Shown: positions 48,201-60,500 of the stretch, piece after piece
How the letters are laid out: every line of letters begins with the position of its first letter
Numbering within the stretch: position 1 is the first letter of the stretch
From: Sipunculus nudus
Lineage: Eukaryota; Annelida; Sipuncula; Golfingiida; Sipunculidae
DNA: 64,000 nucleotides
Assembly (NCBI GenBank): GCA_026874595.1
Contig: CM049316.1
Coordinates: forward strand, 28,133,339 to 28,197,338
Reading direction: 5' to 3'
Position numbers and translations under genes: made by a program
Notes under the pieces: generated by a model
Seen by the model: the letters and a program-made list of their open reading frames with translations, nothing else
The model's database searches: none
Told to the model about the DNA's origin: nothing

Positions 48201-48837
48201 TGACTGCCTGAAAAATAAGTCAACACTTTGTAACTACTTAAGCTAAATTTTTCCAAATAAAATGTATACACTTTTGATTTGTAATTTTAAAATTATCCAG
48301 TGGCATAAAATACCTAAGATTTTATATATTATCATGCCATTCATGTTGTCAGTACTGAAGCCTTTACTGTTTAGGGTTAGATTTTCACATGTATATCTCT
48401 GTCAGTATTTTTTTGTTTCTGTGAGAATACAGGTCTCTCCAGGAATAAACAATAGAAATCTAACATATACTGAAACTTACAGTATCATTGACAGACAATT
48501 TTAGGTTTATTATTGTACAGTAAAACCTCACATCATGACCACCTCAATTCAGTGACCACCTCAAAATTACTACCACATTTTCATGGTCTCATTTCGTTTT
48601 TAGCTATTTATGTCAGACCTCGTTCTAATGAAGATTTCGAAAAGGTGACCACTTAATCAAGGTCCTGTTGGTGGTCGTAATTTTGAAGTTTCAGTGTATT
48701 ATGAAATTAGTTATGTAAATTAGTTATTCATTACATTACATATGTAACTGTTGTCATTCCAGGCTGGATGTGGACCACAGGTTTTGGGTGCTGAGGAGAG
48801 CCTGCTGGGTACTGATGGACTCCCCAAAGAGAGTTAA
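36345..48837 (+). CDS. MVD: Mevalonate diphosphate decarboxylase (complete, 12 coding exons)
   Basis: Joined exons: 36345-36396, 38802-38872, 39466-39533, 40196-40242, 40989-41141, 42897-42951, 43432-43576, 44833-45003, 45677-45799, 47366-47527, 47954-48019, 48763-48837. They total 1188 nt and 395 residues (human 400). The enzyme converts mevalonate-5-diphosphate to isopentenyl diphosphate with ATP, CO2 release and dehydration, the last step of the mevalonate pathway to sterols, dolichol, quinones and prenyl groups. It belongs to the GHMP kinase fold. Visible motifs: [17 protein letters not shown] near the N-terminus, the ATP-binding loop [17 protein letters not shown] (residues 114-130), [10 protein letters not shown] with the substrate-binding Arg157, and YDAGPNA with the catalytic Asp301. 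All GT-AG junctions and phases fit, and no lesion is seen. The ATG is the conserved family start. Confidence 0.97.
37799..38755 (+). repeat. 1-kb interspersed repeat, copy 1 (MVD intron 1)
   Basis: TTCAAGGTGTAATCCAGAAG, ATGTCAACAGTTGATCAAAA and many other stretches recur inverted at 63040-64000 with high similarity. It ends in CAGCTGAGCACAGTGACCCA, a motif shared with shorter repeats. Confidence 0.85.
38756..38801 (+). repeat. Repeat terminus joined to MVD exon 2 acceptor
   Basis: AGCGTCATGACCTATTGGTC is a second terminal motif of the GACCCATGGGTC family. It is followed directly by the pyrimidine tract and AG of exon 2. Confidence 0.5.
38802..38872 (+). CDS. MVD: MVD exon 2
   Basis: Completes [20 protein letters not shown] and CQDQ, part of the active-site wall. 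The acceptor TTGTTTTTTCAG lies at the end of an interspersed repeat. Donor CAG|GTGACT. Confidence 0.96.
39466..39533 (+). CDS. MVD: MVD exon 3
   Basis: [20 protein letters not shown], then NGK split across the intron. Donor AA|GTAAGT. Confidence 0.95.
40196..40242 (+). CDS. MVD: MVD exon 4
   Basis: [15 protein letters not shown] in a 47-nt exon; donor AA|GTGAGT. Corresponds to the human segment ending CLRE. Confidence 0.94.
40905..40960 (+). repeat. GACCCATGGGTC-type repeat end upstream of MVD exon 5
   Basis: CAGCTGAGCATCATGACCCA, then TGGGTCACCTGTT, about 35 bp before the exon 5 acceptor. Confidence 0.5.
40989..41141 (+). CDS. MVD: MVD exon 5, ATP-binding loop
   Basis: A basic stretch [16 protein letters not shown], then [20 protein letters not shown] and AAGYACL, the GHMP motif 2 loop. 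Acceptor TCTGTAG, donor G|GTAAAG. Confidence 0.97.
41235..42480 (+). repeat. Intronic repeat, MVD intron 5 copy
   Basis: Contains AACAAGGACATCTGGTGACA, ACTAACAGTTTGTAGATA and TATCACAGAGG in the same order as a copy in intron 9. Probably split by an insertion between 41300 and 42180. Confidence 0.55.
42897..42951 (+). CDS. MVD: MVD exon 6
   Basis: [19 protein letters not shown]; acceptor TTGTAG, donor AG|GTAAGA. The intron falls inside the first Arg of [10 protein letters not shown]. Confidence 0.95.
43432..43576 (+). CDS. MVD: MVD exon 7, [10 protein letters not shown] motif
   Basis: [20 protein letters not shown], the substrate phosphate-binding segment with Arg157, through to ELRVLILV. 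Donor GTG|GTAAGA. Confidence 0.97.
44833..45003 (+). CDS. MVD: MVD exon 8
   Basis: [20 protein letters not shown] through [16 protein letters not shown], 57 codons, phase 0 both ends; donor AAG|GTAGGA. Confidence 0.96.
45124..45206. repeat. (TG)n(TA)n microsatellite, MVD intron 8
   Basis: About 6 TG dinucleotides followed by about 33 TA dinucleotides; likely polymorphic. The open frame of alternating Tyr and Ile across it is an artefact. Confidence 0.95.
45677..45799 (+). CDS. MVD: MVD exon 9
   Basis: [20 protein letters not shown] through [10 protein letters not shown], 41 codons; a highly conserved core segment. Acceptor CTACAG, donor AAG|GTAAAT. Confidence 0.97.
46060..46600 (+). repeat. 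Intronic repeat, MVD intron 9 direct copy
   Basis: AACAAGGACATCTGGTGGCA, TTTACTAACAGCATGTAGAT and CATCACAGAGGC match intron 5. Confidence 0.6.
46857..47300 (-). repeat. Intronic repeat, MVD intron 9 inverted copy
   Basis: Minus strand reads AACAAGGACATCTGGTGACG, TGTCACAGAGAAGTGC and CAGGAATTAC. With the copy at 46060 it forms a large inverted repeat ending just before exon 10. Confidence 0.6.
47366..47527 (+). CDS. MVD: MVD exon 10, catalytic Asp
   Basis: [20 protein letters not shown]; Asp301 in YDAGPN is the family's catalytic aspartate. Ends VTPTELPN with donor AAT|GTAAGT. Confidence 0.97.
47954..48019 (+). CDS. MVD: MVD exon 11
   Basis: [20 protein letters not shown], then TK, 22 codons, phase 0 both ends; acceptor CTTTCAG, donor AAG|GTAGGG. 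Confidence 0.95.
48518..48696. mobile_element. Pogo-like MITE copy 3, MVD last intron
   Basis: CAGTAAAACCTCACATC to AAGTTTCAGTG with TA flanks; internal TGACCACCTC and GGTGGTCGTAAT. 179 bp. It ends about 66 bp before MVD exon 12. Confidence 0.75.
48763..48837 (+). CDS. MVD: MVD exon 12, C-terminus
   Basis: [20 protein letters not shown], then PKES and TAA at 48835-48837. GPxxL near the end is typical of the family. Confidence 0.96.
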   Translation, partial: AGCGPQVLGAEESLLGTDGLPKES

Positions 48838-49565
48838 TACAAACAGTAAATGGGGTACCTTTGAACAAGATGATTGTTATTTACAGTAACTACCACTTTT
48901 GCTTCTCAGTGGCATCTAGCATTAAAAAACTGAATGATGTTGAATTTATCTTTTCGATTAAATGGTAGCTTTAATCACAATTCAGCTCAGTGCAGTGAGA
49001 GATTATGTATTCTCATTGGCAATCCACTCAAATGTGTAAGAATACACAAAGGAATTATCCTGTTTGAGCCTTGCTAAATCGTTATGCGTTTCACTTAATG
49101 TACATAAGATAGCGTGGAGATGCAATGGCGGTTTTACTGTAATTTATAATGAAAACTTTTTGAGGTACCCCATAATTAGTCTCAGGTTCTATTGACTATA
49201 GCAGAAATATATGTAAATTTTCATATATATCTGTTAGTGAAATTTGTAGTGTGTCAGACTGATCATTTAGATGCAATGATGTAATAACACAAAAGTTAAT
49301 GTGTGCTTTTAAAAAGCATGTTTCCATTTCAAAATATAGATGCTTTGCATTGTTATGAGTTTAATTATAACCAGTAATTGTGGTGACACATTATAATCAT
49401 TAGTGAGGTACAGATAAATTCTGTATGTTTGTTCAGTGTTTGGTTTTATATAGATTTGTTTAATTGATTATTATATTGTTTCTTGTAGTAGATGACACCA
49501 TCCATATATTTGCATCTTGTGTATGTTATTGTATATGAAACTCTATACCACAAGTCTTTCAAACA

Positions 49566-49575
49566 AATAAATAAA
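49566..49575 (+). terminator. Candidate MVD polyadenylation signal
   Basis: Two overlapping AATAAA hexamers about 730 nt past the stop, in a stretch with no other feature. Only a candidate, because AATAAA is frequent by chance here. Confidence 0.3.
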
Positions 49576-50455
49576 ACATTGATATTTTTATTTTTTGTGT
49601 ATGTTTTACTGTCAGAACATATGAGCTGTAACAACACATCTGTTCATACTTATCATGATGCTATTCTCATGATAAGACACATACTAGTACATTTATATAG
49701 TTGAAGCCAATTTTCTCCCATTTTCATTGGAAGAAAACAAAAACCTATTAAAGTATCCCAAAACATAAGCAAAATTCATGGTTTACCATCACTTGTATAC
49801 TTCAGAAAATAACACACAATGCATCTGAAAATGCCTTTTCTGAATAGTTTTGTTAAATTGTGCAGTGATGAGTTAATCAGATATTTCTTTCTGAAGTCCC
49901 CCTCTCATCTACTGATTTTTCCAGCTGGTTGGAAAAAATGGTAGAATCAGTATACATGAGGGTGCTGCCTGACAGATTTTAAAAAAATCTGGCAGGAAGA
50001 ATGGGCTGCAAAAATCCTTGACAATGGCAATTTTTCTGGATGTGATGAAAAATTTGGTAGACGTGAGTGATGGAACAAAATAAATCCAATTTATTATTAG
50101 CTTTATTCCATAATTTATGACAACTAGCAATCAAAAGGACAAAACCAAAGTGACCAAAATAGTGAAATCCGCAGGTGTGTAGGCACTCGCAGCCTGTTGA
50201 CTTGTTGGGCTGCCTATCCAAAATTGGCAGGCAAAAAAATTGGAACTGTAATCATTTTATTCCTCCGATATCGAAGAGATACAAAGGTATTACAACAACA
50301 ATCCAAACACAATAGATTGCAGTGCGGAAACAAAGTCAGTGAGAAGAAGAACATGAAAATAATGTCATTTCATTAAAGCACATCATTTACCATCCTGTTT
50401 ACAGTAAGGTGAGTGTCCTGAAGGATGTTCTCAACTAGAGATCAGAAACTTCAGT

Positions 50456-51150
50456 TCAGTAGGCCATAGTTCGCATATTACTGGCAATACATCTTTTAGA
50501 AACTGATGTTTTATACATAAATAAAAGGTGATCGGTGTCCTCTATCAGAGGGAAGGCTTTACCAAATAAGATTAGAAATAACTCATCCTCGCTCAAGCTG
50601 TTAAGGTACCCAGCTGCAGGTATGTTTAAATAATCATTTATGAAACACCAAAGATTCTCTCTATAACCCGCGGTGGCTTCACATACCATCATACCATGGA
50701 AGGTTGCATTGTTGTAGCTCCTTCCGCAAAAGTGACATAAATTAAATACATCAGGATCAACCAGCAAATTACAGCATGCAATGAGTTTGACCATAAGAGC
50801 GAAACCTGACAGAGAGCTAGGTATGTCTCTAGCATAATACCACAGTAATGAGGGAATCATGTAATCATTGTGAACAGAATTAAAGACATGGAGATCTGAC
50901 ATCTCATTACACATATTGCCGAACCGCTCAGCTTCCTTAGCCACAATGGCAGAGGTAATAATCTCATTCCATTGTTTCTTACCAGGGAAAGAACCTGTTG
51001 AAAAATAAAGCATTATGTATTCTATTAAATCATATTTATCAAGGATACGAAGCATATCTCCTGTACTACCAAAAATACTCCCTTGACGTCCCAAGTCAGA
51101 CAATATTCTGTACCTGAATATTCTATTTGAAATCTGGGAAAACCTGAATA
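50456..51150 (-). mobile_element. C-terminal fragment of a non-LTR retrotransposon polyprotein
   Basis: Open frame of about 215 codons with no ATG at its head. It has LWYYARDIPSSLSGFALMVK, then CHFCGRSYNNATFHGMMVCE, a Cys-Cys-His-Cys arrangement like the zinc knuckle at the end of many LINE ORF2 proteins, followed by LSEDELFLILFGKAF, typical of mollusc LINE tails. The reverse transcriptase core is absent, so the copy is 5'-truncated. Identity rests on pattern, not alignment; a host gene exon is the alternative. Confidence 0.5.
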
Positions 51151-51329
51151 TAAGTTTCCGTTTCTAGTTTGGGAATATTTAAGAAATTTGAGATAAAAAC
51201 CTAAAATAAGGGAAAAAAAGGAAATTATATTATGCAAAAAGAAATAAATGGTTATGTTATACTTGCAAGATTCACAACGGTCCTTAATATGAAAGTCCAA
51301 GAATTCAAAATTGCACAAGTACATGAATA

Positions 51330-54300
51330 TCCTTAATTAAATTTTTTACAAAAATAACCATCTGTCCTTTTATAGTCATTAAATGTTTCTAAGTCCCTTT
51401 TTACTGGCAAGTGCTGAATGAATTTGTTTGAAAAGTGGAAAGTTGGACTGCACAGCTGCTCTGTGTAGTCTCCATCCCTATATGTTCTCTCAAATATCTG
51501 TCCTTGTGTTCCCCGACTGTCTCAAGTAATTTCATTTAACTATGTGAATTTACAAGCAAGGATGGTTATCACAGTTATCTCCATTCTTTATGAATTAAAA
51601 AAATTCTTACATAATTTAGTCCATGAAATCTTATGGATAGGATCCTTAAAAGTTCTTAGGTTTGATTTGGAACCCTAATTTTGCCTCAGCATATCCACTG
51701 ATTTGCAATGTTGACTTTTAATTGGAGAATCCCTGTGCCCTTCAAACTTGAATTTAATACATTTAAGACCTTTGGTCCTATTACTACTGTGTCACTGGTT
51801 CATCAAGACCACTGCTACTGTTCACTGCTGCAGCATTAAGGATTTGTCAAATTTAAAGTAGGTCTAAAAAATTATACTTAAATCTTGAAACACATATCAA
51901 TAGAAGGAAAAATAATGACACTGGTTTTACATTTTACTTTGTATTATGATGCAGCTCTTAATAAATGAATCTTAAGGCCCTTAAGAACACAGATTACTTA
52001 CACATGTAAAGATACTGAAACACCTGAAAACAAAACTGAATAACAAACAATTAATTAGAACTGCTAATAGCATGACAGTTGGATCTATAAGATAAGAACA
52101 CCTACAGGAAAAAAGTTAATATTCCATATCTTTGTATTTAAGAGATAACAGATAACAAAAGACCACAATATATGATATGATTTATTATGAATTTTCAAAT
52201 ATGTTAGCAGCAGCTGACTCAGTGTATCAGTAGCATTATTGAAGCATTAGGTCCTTATCATTACAGTGCAAACACAACTGCAAACAGTTAAATAAAAAAT
52301 AAAGATTTCATAACCAGCCTGATATGAAGAGTGTAGTGAATTTTCTTTCCGGCCCATAACAGGTATTCCAGCAATGCCCAACAATACTATGCGGTAACTT
52401 TACCAAAGCACACATACACTGATAAAGCTGGTCTTAGCAAAACAGAGAATGGTAAAGGCCTGAAATTTTAAAGAAATTTTAAATGTTAAGATTTCAGCTT
52501 ATTCTGTGCAGTGTATACCTTCAGCATATAAGAGATCTAGTGTAAGTTATACATATAAGTCGTTATTAAAAGTTCTACAGACATAACATGAGTATGGAGC
52601 AGGTGGGGCCATCTAGTGGCATGATTTGAATACAGTGGCCCTTTAAATAATTCAAACTGGGCATTGCATCCAGATTCTGCATATATGACAATAATAGTAT
52701 ACCATTTGTCCAAAATAAAATTGCATATTAAACATCTGTCCTTGACAGCTTATGACTAATTCTGTTAATGCTCTCAACTTCTCCACTTCTTCAAAGCATA
52801 CAATATCTCAAACTTTTAAACTAGAAACACTGAATTTACATGTATTATACACTGATGCAAGAATACATACACAGAGAGAGGTGATAACACAGTAGTTTCA
52901 GTTCTAAGCTTTGTTTGAAATCTTCTATGGCATACAAAATAACATACAAATGCTGTATTAAATATCAACAAGGATTAACAAAATCTTAACCAATTAATTT
53001 TGTGAGTTTTTTTAGCATTATATATGGAAATGGTGACTTATACATATGATACTCATCAGTTCATAAAAATTGGAAGAGTTCAAGTAAAAAGAAGTTACAT
53101 ATAAGGAAACAAACATCTAAAAGGATATACAAGAACGTGTTTGAGATTCTTAAACTCAATACTGTGGTTGACTGATATTTCACAATTTCTTTATTTTTTT
53201 ATGTTTTGCATGGGTTTCATTTTTGAAACTGCACCAGAACCTATAAAATCAAAGTACAGCAGTATTTGTATTGATTTTATATAAAGAATGAATCCTACAA
53301 TACCTCGCTCATTTCTGGTTCAGTCATTACCTTATGACCTGTGTGAATACCATGCGTGTCATAATAATCAATGCTTGTATGCAAAGGCCAGTTTTGATAC
53401 CATGCACAGATTATGTTACTGATCAGGTTGTTTCCACAGGTGTGATAACTTAATTTGTTTGTGCAGATGTATCATCTTGTTCATCTTTGTTGAATGGGCA
53501 TCTTATTTCTGAGGGTTTCATATTTGTGATTATTTCGCATTCACGAATATCACAAATAAAAAAGCAAAGTGAACAACAAGACAACCACAGTACCTGAAGT
53601 GACCACGGAAATCATGAGAGACATCATGGAATAGAGTTTATAACTGTTAACCTTGTATACATGTAAACCCTGACACAGAATTCAGGGCTTGACATTCACT
53701 TTTTTAAAGTAACTACCGAGTCGGGAAGCAGCATCTAGCTTTTGCTTGCCCTACAGGATTTCTTGCTTTGCAATAACTTCAAAATCAGTTATCGCAGTAA
53801 TGTACACAAAGTGTATTCGACATGACTGTGTTGCATGTTTCATTGCATTTTAAATAATGCTCATGTTGAAATATTTGTTTGTTGATTATTACAATTATAT
53901 CTTTAAAATTGAAATACATACAGGTAATTTATTATAAAGAGATATTATCAATATGATTTTATTTTTCAAGAAAATGGCTAACTTAGGAATAGCTAAGATT
54001 CAGGTCTTTGAGGACACCCACTTGCCAAGGACTTTTACTTGGCCTTGGCAAGCAATTAATATTGAGTCCTTGAATTAATCTTAATTATTCAAAACCCTGT
54101 ATATAACCTAAATGAAAACAGATCCCCTGTGCATTATGACAAGAAACCATATCATATTTATGTTATCATCTTCAATCATCTGACAACGCCTGGTCCTATA
54201 TCATTCACAAAAAGAAATCCTCCAATAACTAACAAGAGCAACACTTCAAGCTCTGAGCCAGCAGGAATTTATCAATCATTTATCACAATAAAAATGATGC

Positions 54301-54344
54301 AAATGAAGTATGGAAAAGAAATGATCACCTAATACTGAATCATC
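51330..54344. other. Intergenic DNA and PRMT7 3' flank, no gene seen
   Basis: AT-rich sequence between the LINE fragment and the PRMT7 stop. It should hold the PRMT7 3' UTR; several minus-strand AATAAA hexamers occur (for example 53963-53958), but none can be preferred. Confidence 0.5.
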
Positions 54345-54597
54345 TTATAAGCTGTGTATGTTAAAGTCAAATGTGAAGTTGCCTTCCTTAGGATCAAAGT
54401 CAACTCTGTAGTAAAGTTCGCTGGAAGTTGGCATGACTTCCGTGATCGAGGGAAACAAGTGAACGCCCTGCCGTGTGTACATGTCCCATACCAGGCTCTG
54501 GCCTTCAGATACTTCCTTCAGCAGGCCAAAGGTCACTGTTTGACCAGGTGCCATTTCAAAATCCATCCAAAGTGCTATACCATTACACTGGCCCTCC
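54345..54597 (-). CDS. PRMT7: PRMT7 last exon
   Basis: EGQCNGIALWMDFEMAPGQT through ELYYRVDFDPKEGNFTFDFN and stop TAA at 54347-54345. Matches the PRMT7 C-terminal barrel. Acceptor TTCATCAG. Confidence 0.95.
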
Positions 54598-57500
54598 CTG
54601 ATGAAAGACAAACATAAAATGTACAGTTAGTTTTGGAAAGCAGTAAGACGCAGTTTTACAGTCCTGCCCACAGTATCCAAGTCTGAGTGCAAGTTTAAGT
54701 CCTTGTCTGAGTCCTCATGGTTTGGGTCAAAGTCCACTTTTTCATTGTTAAGTCTTTGAAATCTTAGTTGAAATCTGATTGTCAGAGTCTGATTCAAATT
54801 ATCCCCTTAAACAGATTTTTAAATATTCATGTGCATGTGGGCTTTGTTCATATGTTTGTATCTGCTGAAATAAAAGTTTTGCAGGTAAATTAATTTAACC
54901 ATCTGATAAAGTGCTGCTGAAATAATGTCATATTTCTCCGAATTTATGAATAAAAATAGAAAATGATCCACCTTAGGACACACTTGGTTTCATTTTGGAC
55001 AACTGAAGACTAAAAATTTACAACTGTGCCAACAAAGAAGTTGCTTTACAACTGTTTTGTGAACCTACCAAATTTAATTGAAATTTTTATTTCATTCTGC
55101 TATTATACTGGAAATAATGGTTTATTTTTTAAATATTTTTTTTAGGTGTGTTGAACCTTTCAAACACTGCCTTCAAAAGAGTTTTATTGTACATCTTACC
55201 AGCAAAAAGGAATATATCCCTCTGATGTTAGAGTATTTAAGTCGGCAGGATTGGCAGAGAGGTCCAGCTCCATCAGTTTGACGGGTTGTGTCAGTGGAAT
55301 ACCTGGGTACTCCCACAGCGGCTGAGGTTCAACCACCGCGTCCACCTGGTTTATAGCTCCCTGTAAGCAACACTTTTATATATCATTAATCATGACTAAT
55401 TGCTAAGGATTTATTTATATGTGATCTTTTCATAAAAGTTTACTGCACCCTGTGCATATAGTAATATCATATTATATAAACATGAATGTATGGATACACA
55501 TGTCACATAAAACTGATATACTGATTTTCATTGAAGATTTGTATTACTATTTATTTTTCATTATCATTATTATTATTGCCTCATCCAGGAAGGTAAATGT
55601 TCATCCCCATATGTATGTGTGTTTGTGTGTATGTTTGTTCATAACATAACTCAATCATGGGCTGAATCTCATGAAATTATCAGGGCAATGCGGGACTGGG
55701 CCAATGGAGGACTGATAAGATTTTTTGGGTGTGGATCAAGCACATGATCCAGATTAAGGAATGCCATCAAGGAAAATTCATAAATGTACAGGCACTCATG
55801 CATGAATGAACCTAGAAATATGGACTGCATAAGTGATTGCAAACATGGCTTTGGAGCATCATACAACATGGACACCCCCCCCCCCCCCCCCCCACATGGA
55901 AGAGGCTTGCATTCCTGAGAAAGCAGATTTAAAGTTATTATTATTATTATCATTTTATTTTGTTTTGTTTTATCAATTTACTTAAATTCACAACAAATTC
56001 TAAAAATAAAGCATTTATGGTAATATGTTACAGTTATAGAAGCCCTTTCCAGTAAAAGCAACTAACCAATTACCACATATTAAATGAAGTGAAAATTACA
56101 ATATAGTTTACCTATTACAATTTCCCACTTACTGGTACAATTGTTTACCATGGTTCAATGTGTCACACAGGTGCATGTAGCATTTTCCCATGGTTTGATT
56201 TTAATTCATTCCAAGAAACCCCCATCAGGTATGATACATTTCCCTTTTCAAGAAAGTTGGTCAGTATCTCTTCTATTTCAGTGCCTCAAAAATCTTAACT
56301 GACAAACTGACATGCTGTTAAATGTATCATGAAATATCATCATTTATATATTTTTTTAATGTTTTATTATATTGTAATGTGTGAATCATATAACATGTTC
56401 CAAATGGACTCCGAGTCTTTAATGAATTAAGAACTCTGAGTTAATCTTATGATGTAGATATACAAGCTAAAGAATTTACTTACCTGGATTAAGTTGTCAA
56501 ACAGAATTAGGTCAAATCCTTGACAATTTTTCACAGGGGCTCTTATTTTCCACAAATCTTCAAATTCTACCCCAACTGCCCAGAGAGAAGCCTTCCCTGG
56601 GATACATTTAGCAGCAGGATGCAGGAATGAACTCAGTGACCTTGACACATACCAACAATACAAGTTGTGCCATGGTAACAGACTGCTACTGAAGTACGGC
56701 TCAGACAGGAAGAGATCAATCTAAAATATAGGGAGATTTTCAAAATTTTAAGTTTGGTTATTAAAAAGTACCATTTTTTAATGATATAGAGGTGGTACCG
56801 TATTTTCAGATACTATAAGCATATATTCCACTGCATTTTTGTAAAAACATATGAAGCTGTAATTTAAAAATTTAAAATGGTACAAACAGCTGGTAATCAC
56901 ATACTGTTAAGAGCAACTTTAAGGCAAAAACTGTGAGCTGTTCATGTTGATTCTTTGAATGATGTAACATTAGATGCAAGTATAAATAAAGCAGATGAAT
57001 TATAATATTCTACCTGATTACCCTCAAGGTCATCATCTGTGACCTCTTCTGGTCTCTTTTCAATGACCTTGACCTTGCCTGCAAGGTCATTCTTAGCCAC
57101 AAACTTTTTCAAGAGATTCTGACAGCTTGGGGAAGATTCTATCACATAAACCTGAAAAAAAAACACCAAGTAGATTCATGTTACCCATCTGTAAAAAGCT
57201 TCAGGCATTCCTTGTATTTACACATACGGTTTAAAAATACTGCTTAAGCCTTATACAGATGCAGAATTACAAAAAACAATCATGAATACAAGAAACTGAT
57301 ATGCTGTGGAAGCTGTGTAATAAGACCACCTTGGGCTGGCCAAAAGTGGTCCTAATTAACCATGTGAATAATTAAGGTTTATTAAAGGGAGGTCTTCATA
57401 GACAGGTGGTCTTACAGGAGAGCTGGTCTATCACATAGGTTCCCCTGTATTATGCAAATGAGAAGCTTCTAAAACGTGTCACAGACTTTGAAATGAAGCG

Positions 57501-60500
57501 TCTGAAGTAAAGATCAGATATGTAAACAAGGGACCAATGGGTCATGTCTCAAAGCTGAATTTTAGAAAGTTTTAACAAATGCAAAATATACTTATTTCTT
57601 TTATTTTTTCATAAATATTCACATTTGATAAGCTAAGAAAAAAAGGCCCAGCTAAAATGAAACCCTCTAAATTATAGATTAATGTATATGAGCCCAAGAA
57701 TAATAATAAACATTAATTTATACTGAAATAAAGGCTGTAAAAAATTCAAAAGAGCATTAACAAAATTTAAACAGCATTTTAAAACAAGCCAATTAGGTAT
57801 AAATCTTACAAGCCTCCAAGCTCCCAGGATATAGGTTGCACTGACCTAATTTCAGGTGTCCAAGGTGATTTTTTATAGACCTCCCTGGATGTACACTTAG
57901 AAGTTTTTAGGTCCAGTGGTTATGATTTGTGCCCTGCTAACGGACGGCTGGACACCCAGACGACAGACAAAGACCATGACTATAGCACAGATGACTTATA
58001 GACAGGTGAGCAAAAATCTTTAAATATGAGTTCAGTATGAGAATGAGATGAATGATTAAGAAGTATTACTACAGGTTGGCAATTCTAGTAAAAATGTGTT
58101 TAAGGAAGGATAGTATAAACACTGTACCCTCTTACACATCACTTCCTTTACATCTCAAAATAAAGTAAAACCCTTATTATACATCATTCTTCAGGACCAC
58201 ACAACAAAAAAATGTCCTGTTAGTTGAAAATCATATATTTTAAACGTTATATCTAAAATTCAGTCAAATACCTGATAGACTAAATTATTGTTCCACCAGA
58301 GGATGCACATAAAAATTAGACAATTATTCTCTCAAACTTGACCTTTATCACACATTTTGACCCTAATGCTGAAAAGGGTCTTATGGTACATCACAATACA
58401 TTCATGATTAACAGCCTTCAAGATTCATTTGTATCTTGTGGCTAGGTGTAACTACTTTTTTTTAATTTCTAAACCAGTTTGCATGGTATGGTTTTGGTTT
58501 TATTTTACTGGAACAGACCTATGCTTCCTTCCCTCTTTACAGGAAACTTTTTGGAACTGATTTGCAATTATTGAAAAAATATTTTTAAATTTCAATGGGC
58601 ACCCTTGGTGCTGGAAAAGACTTTAACCTTTTTCATATGGCAACATACATCTACACTGTGTAAACAAAAGCAGATTATTTAAAGGGGCCCAATCACCTAT
58701 TAAGAAAATTGAGTTAACACGAAAAATAGCTTCTTCCCTTTAAAATAAATCTGTACCTGCCAAAGTATTGCTTTGAAACCGTTTGCTTACTCCAGTACAC
58801 GAGGGTTAAAAACAGTGAACCAGGTGCGATCGCAGGTGTAAACATAAACACAGTGCGTCGGGCTGCGTGCTGCGAGGAGCCACAACACATGCTAATAAGG
58901 AGATGCTCTGACTGACTTGGCTAAAAAAATGTAATACATGTTTCCGCTGGCTGAAACACCGTGTGTTGCCCCTCTTAACCGGACCTCCGGTCGCACGGCA
59001 TTGTTATGGTGAACAGACTGTGTTTACCATCATGCGGTTATAACATGATGGTTAAAACTGTCATATGCGAGGAAATGAGACTGGAATGGTTTTGCTGGGA
59101 AACATTTATATAAAGCAAAACTGAACTGATAGTGTGAAAGAATAGGAATAATATTGCTCCTGATTATGTCCCTTTAAATGGTTTGGGCCAAAGCCCAAGT
59201 GGCAAGTGCATGTGCCTTCCAAAAAAAGATGTCATATTCAACTATTTACCACATGGCCGACATCACTTCATCGAAAATAAGGTTGTAGTAGGGTTTGCTT
59301 GATTTAGCCAAAATCGCTTATTATTGCTGTGTACAAGCAAAATCTGAACTGAAAACAGTTTCAATCAATAATTCAACTGTGGATTGAAAATAGGTTGGCG
59401 GAAACAAATTAAATGTACATATGTGAGCTGTGTGAATGCTCAATGCAGAATAAATGTGGAATAAAAATGGTTTGAAACTTTTTTGCATTTCCCATATGAA
59501 ATGGGTATTTAATAGCTGGGTCCTGTTGCAAAAACATTATTCTAGACTTAAGCCCAGTAGTGGGGATAAATACCATTGTTACCATTGTATTGTCATTATG
59601 GTTACTATAGTGACCAAAAAGTGTCACTGGGCTTTAGTCACATGCATAACTTAAGTCACATTAATGCAACACAACCCAGATAGTATTCGCAGGTTCATTT
59701 AAGAAATCCATATGAACTGAACACAATACCTGTTTTGCCCCAAACTTGGCAGCCATTAATGGAAGAAGAGAACCATCACTGACACACAGACAGACAGAAT
59801 CTGACTTGATGACCTACAAACAAAGAAATTTCAGATTAACTTTGATATATTCAGGATAATTTAATAAATCAGTGGTACCTCCACAATTACAGTCACCTTT
59901 GGAACTAACCAAATTGGTCCTAATTTTGGGAGGGGGGGGGGGGGTCATCTTTGTGAAAATCTTAGTTTCCTGGATCATATGTTTGGAACCAATAAAATTT
60001 ATCATAATGGTGTGGTCACAATTGAGGTGTGGTTGCTAGGAAGGGGTTCCACTATATCTGTAAACTTAACTGTAGATGGCAAAAAATACAAATTGCTGTT
60101 CTTGATCTTATACACCACTTGTTAACTTTACTTTTTATATTTTTCATATGCCTATAATGACTACTGAGAGTGGAAAATGTGGTACTTCCACAATTATGGT
60201 TCATCACTGGCTAAAATGCTGTCAATGCCATAGTTTCATGAAATTTTTTTCTAAACCTGCTTCAATCATTTATATAAATTTTGAACATCTTTCCTGACAC
60301 CCCTTATATAATCAAAGCCAACATGATTACAATGTGCACTCTATCCACAGTAAAGTTTAAAAAAAATTGAGTTGGAACCTCTCTACACATGAATCAAGTT
60401 AATGAATAAAAAATCTCAGATGCAAGTTACCCGTTGCAGCATATCTGAATACAGGCTGACCCTTCTTGGGTCTGACATCATTCCCAGACGACTTCTACTC

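Noticed and set aside
54129-54332. Plus-strand open frame next to the PRMT7 last exon
   Set aside because: Low-complexity, no recognisable domain, and in the expected PRMT7 3' flank.
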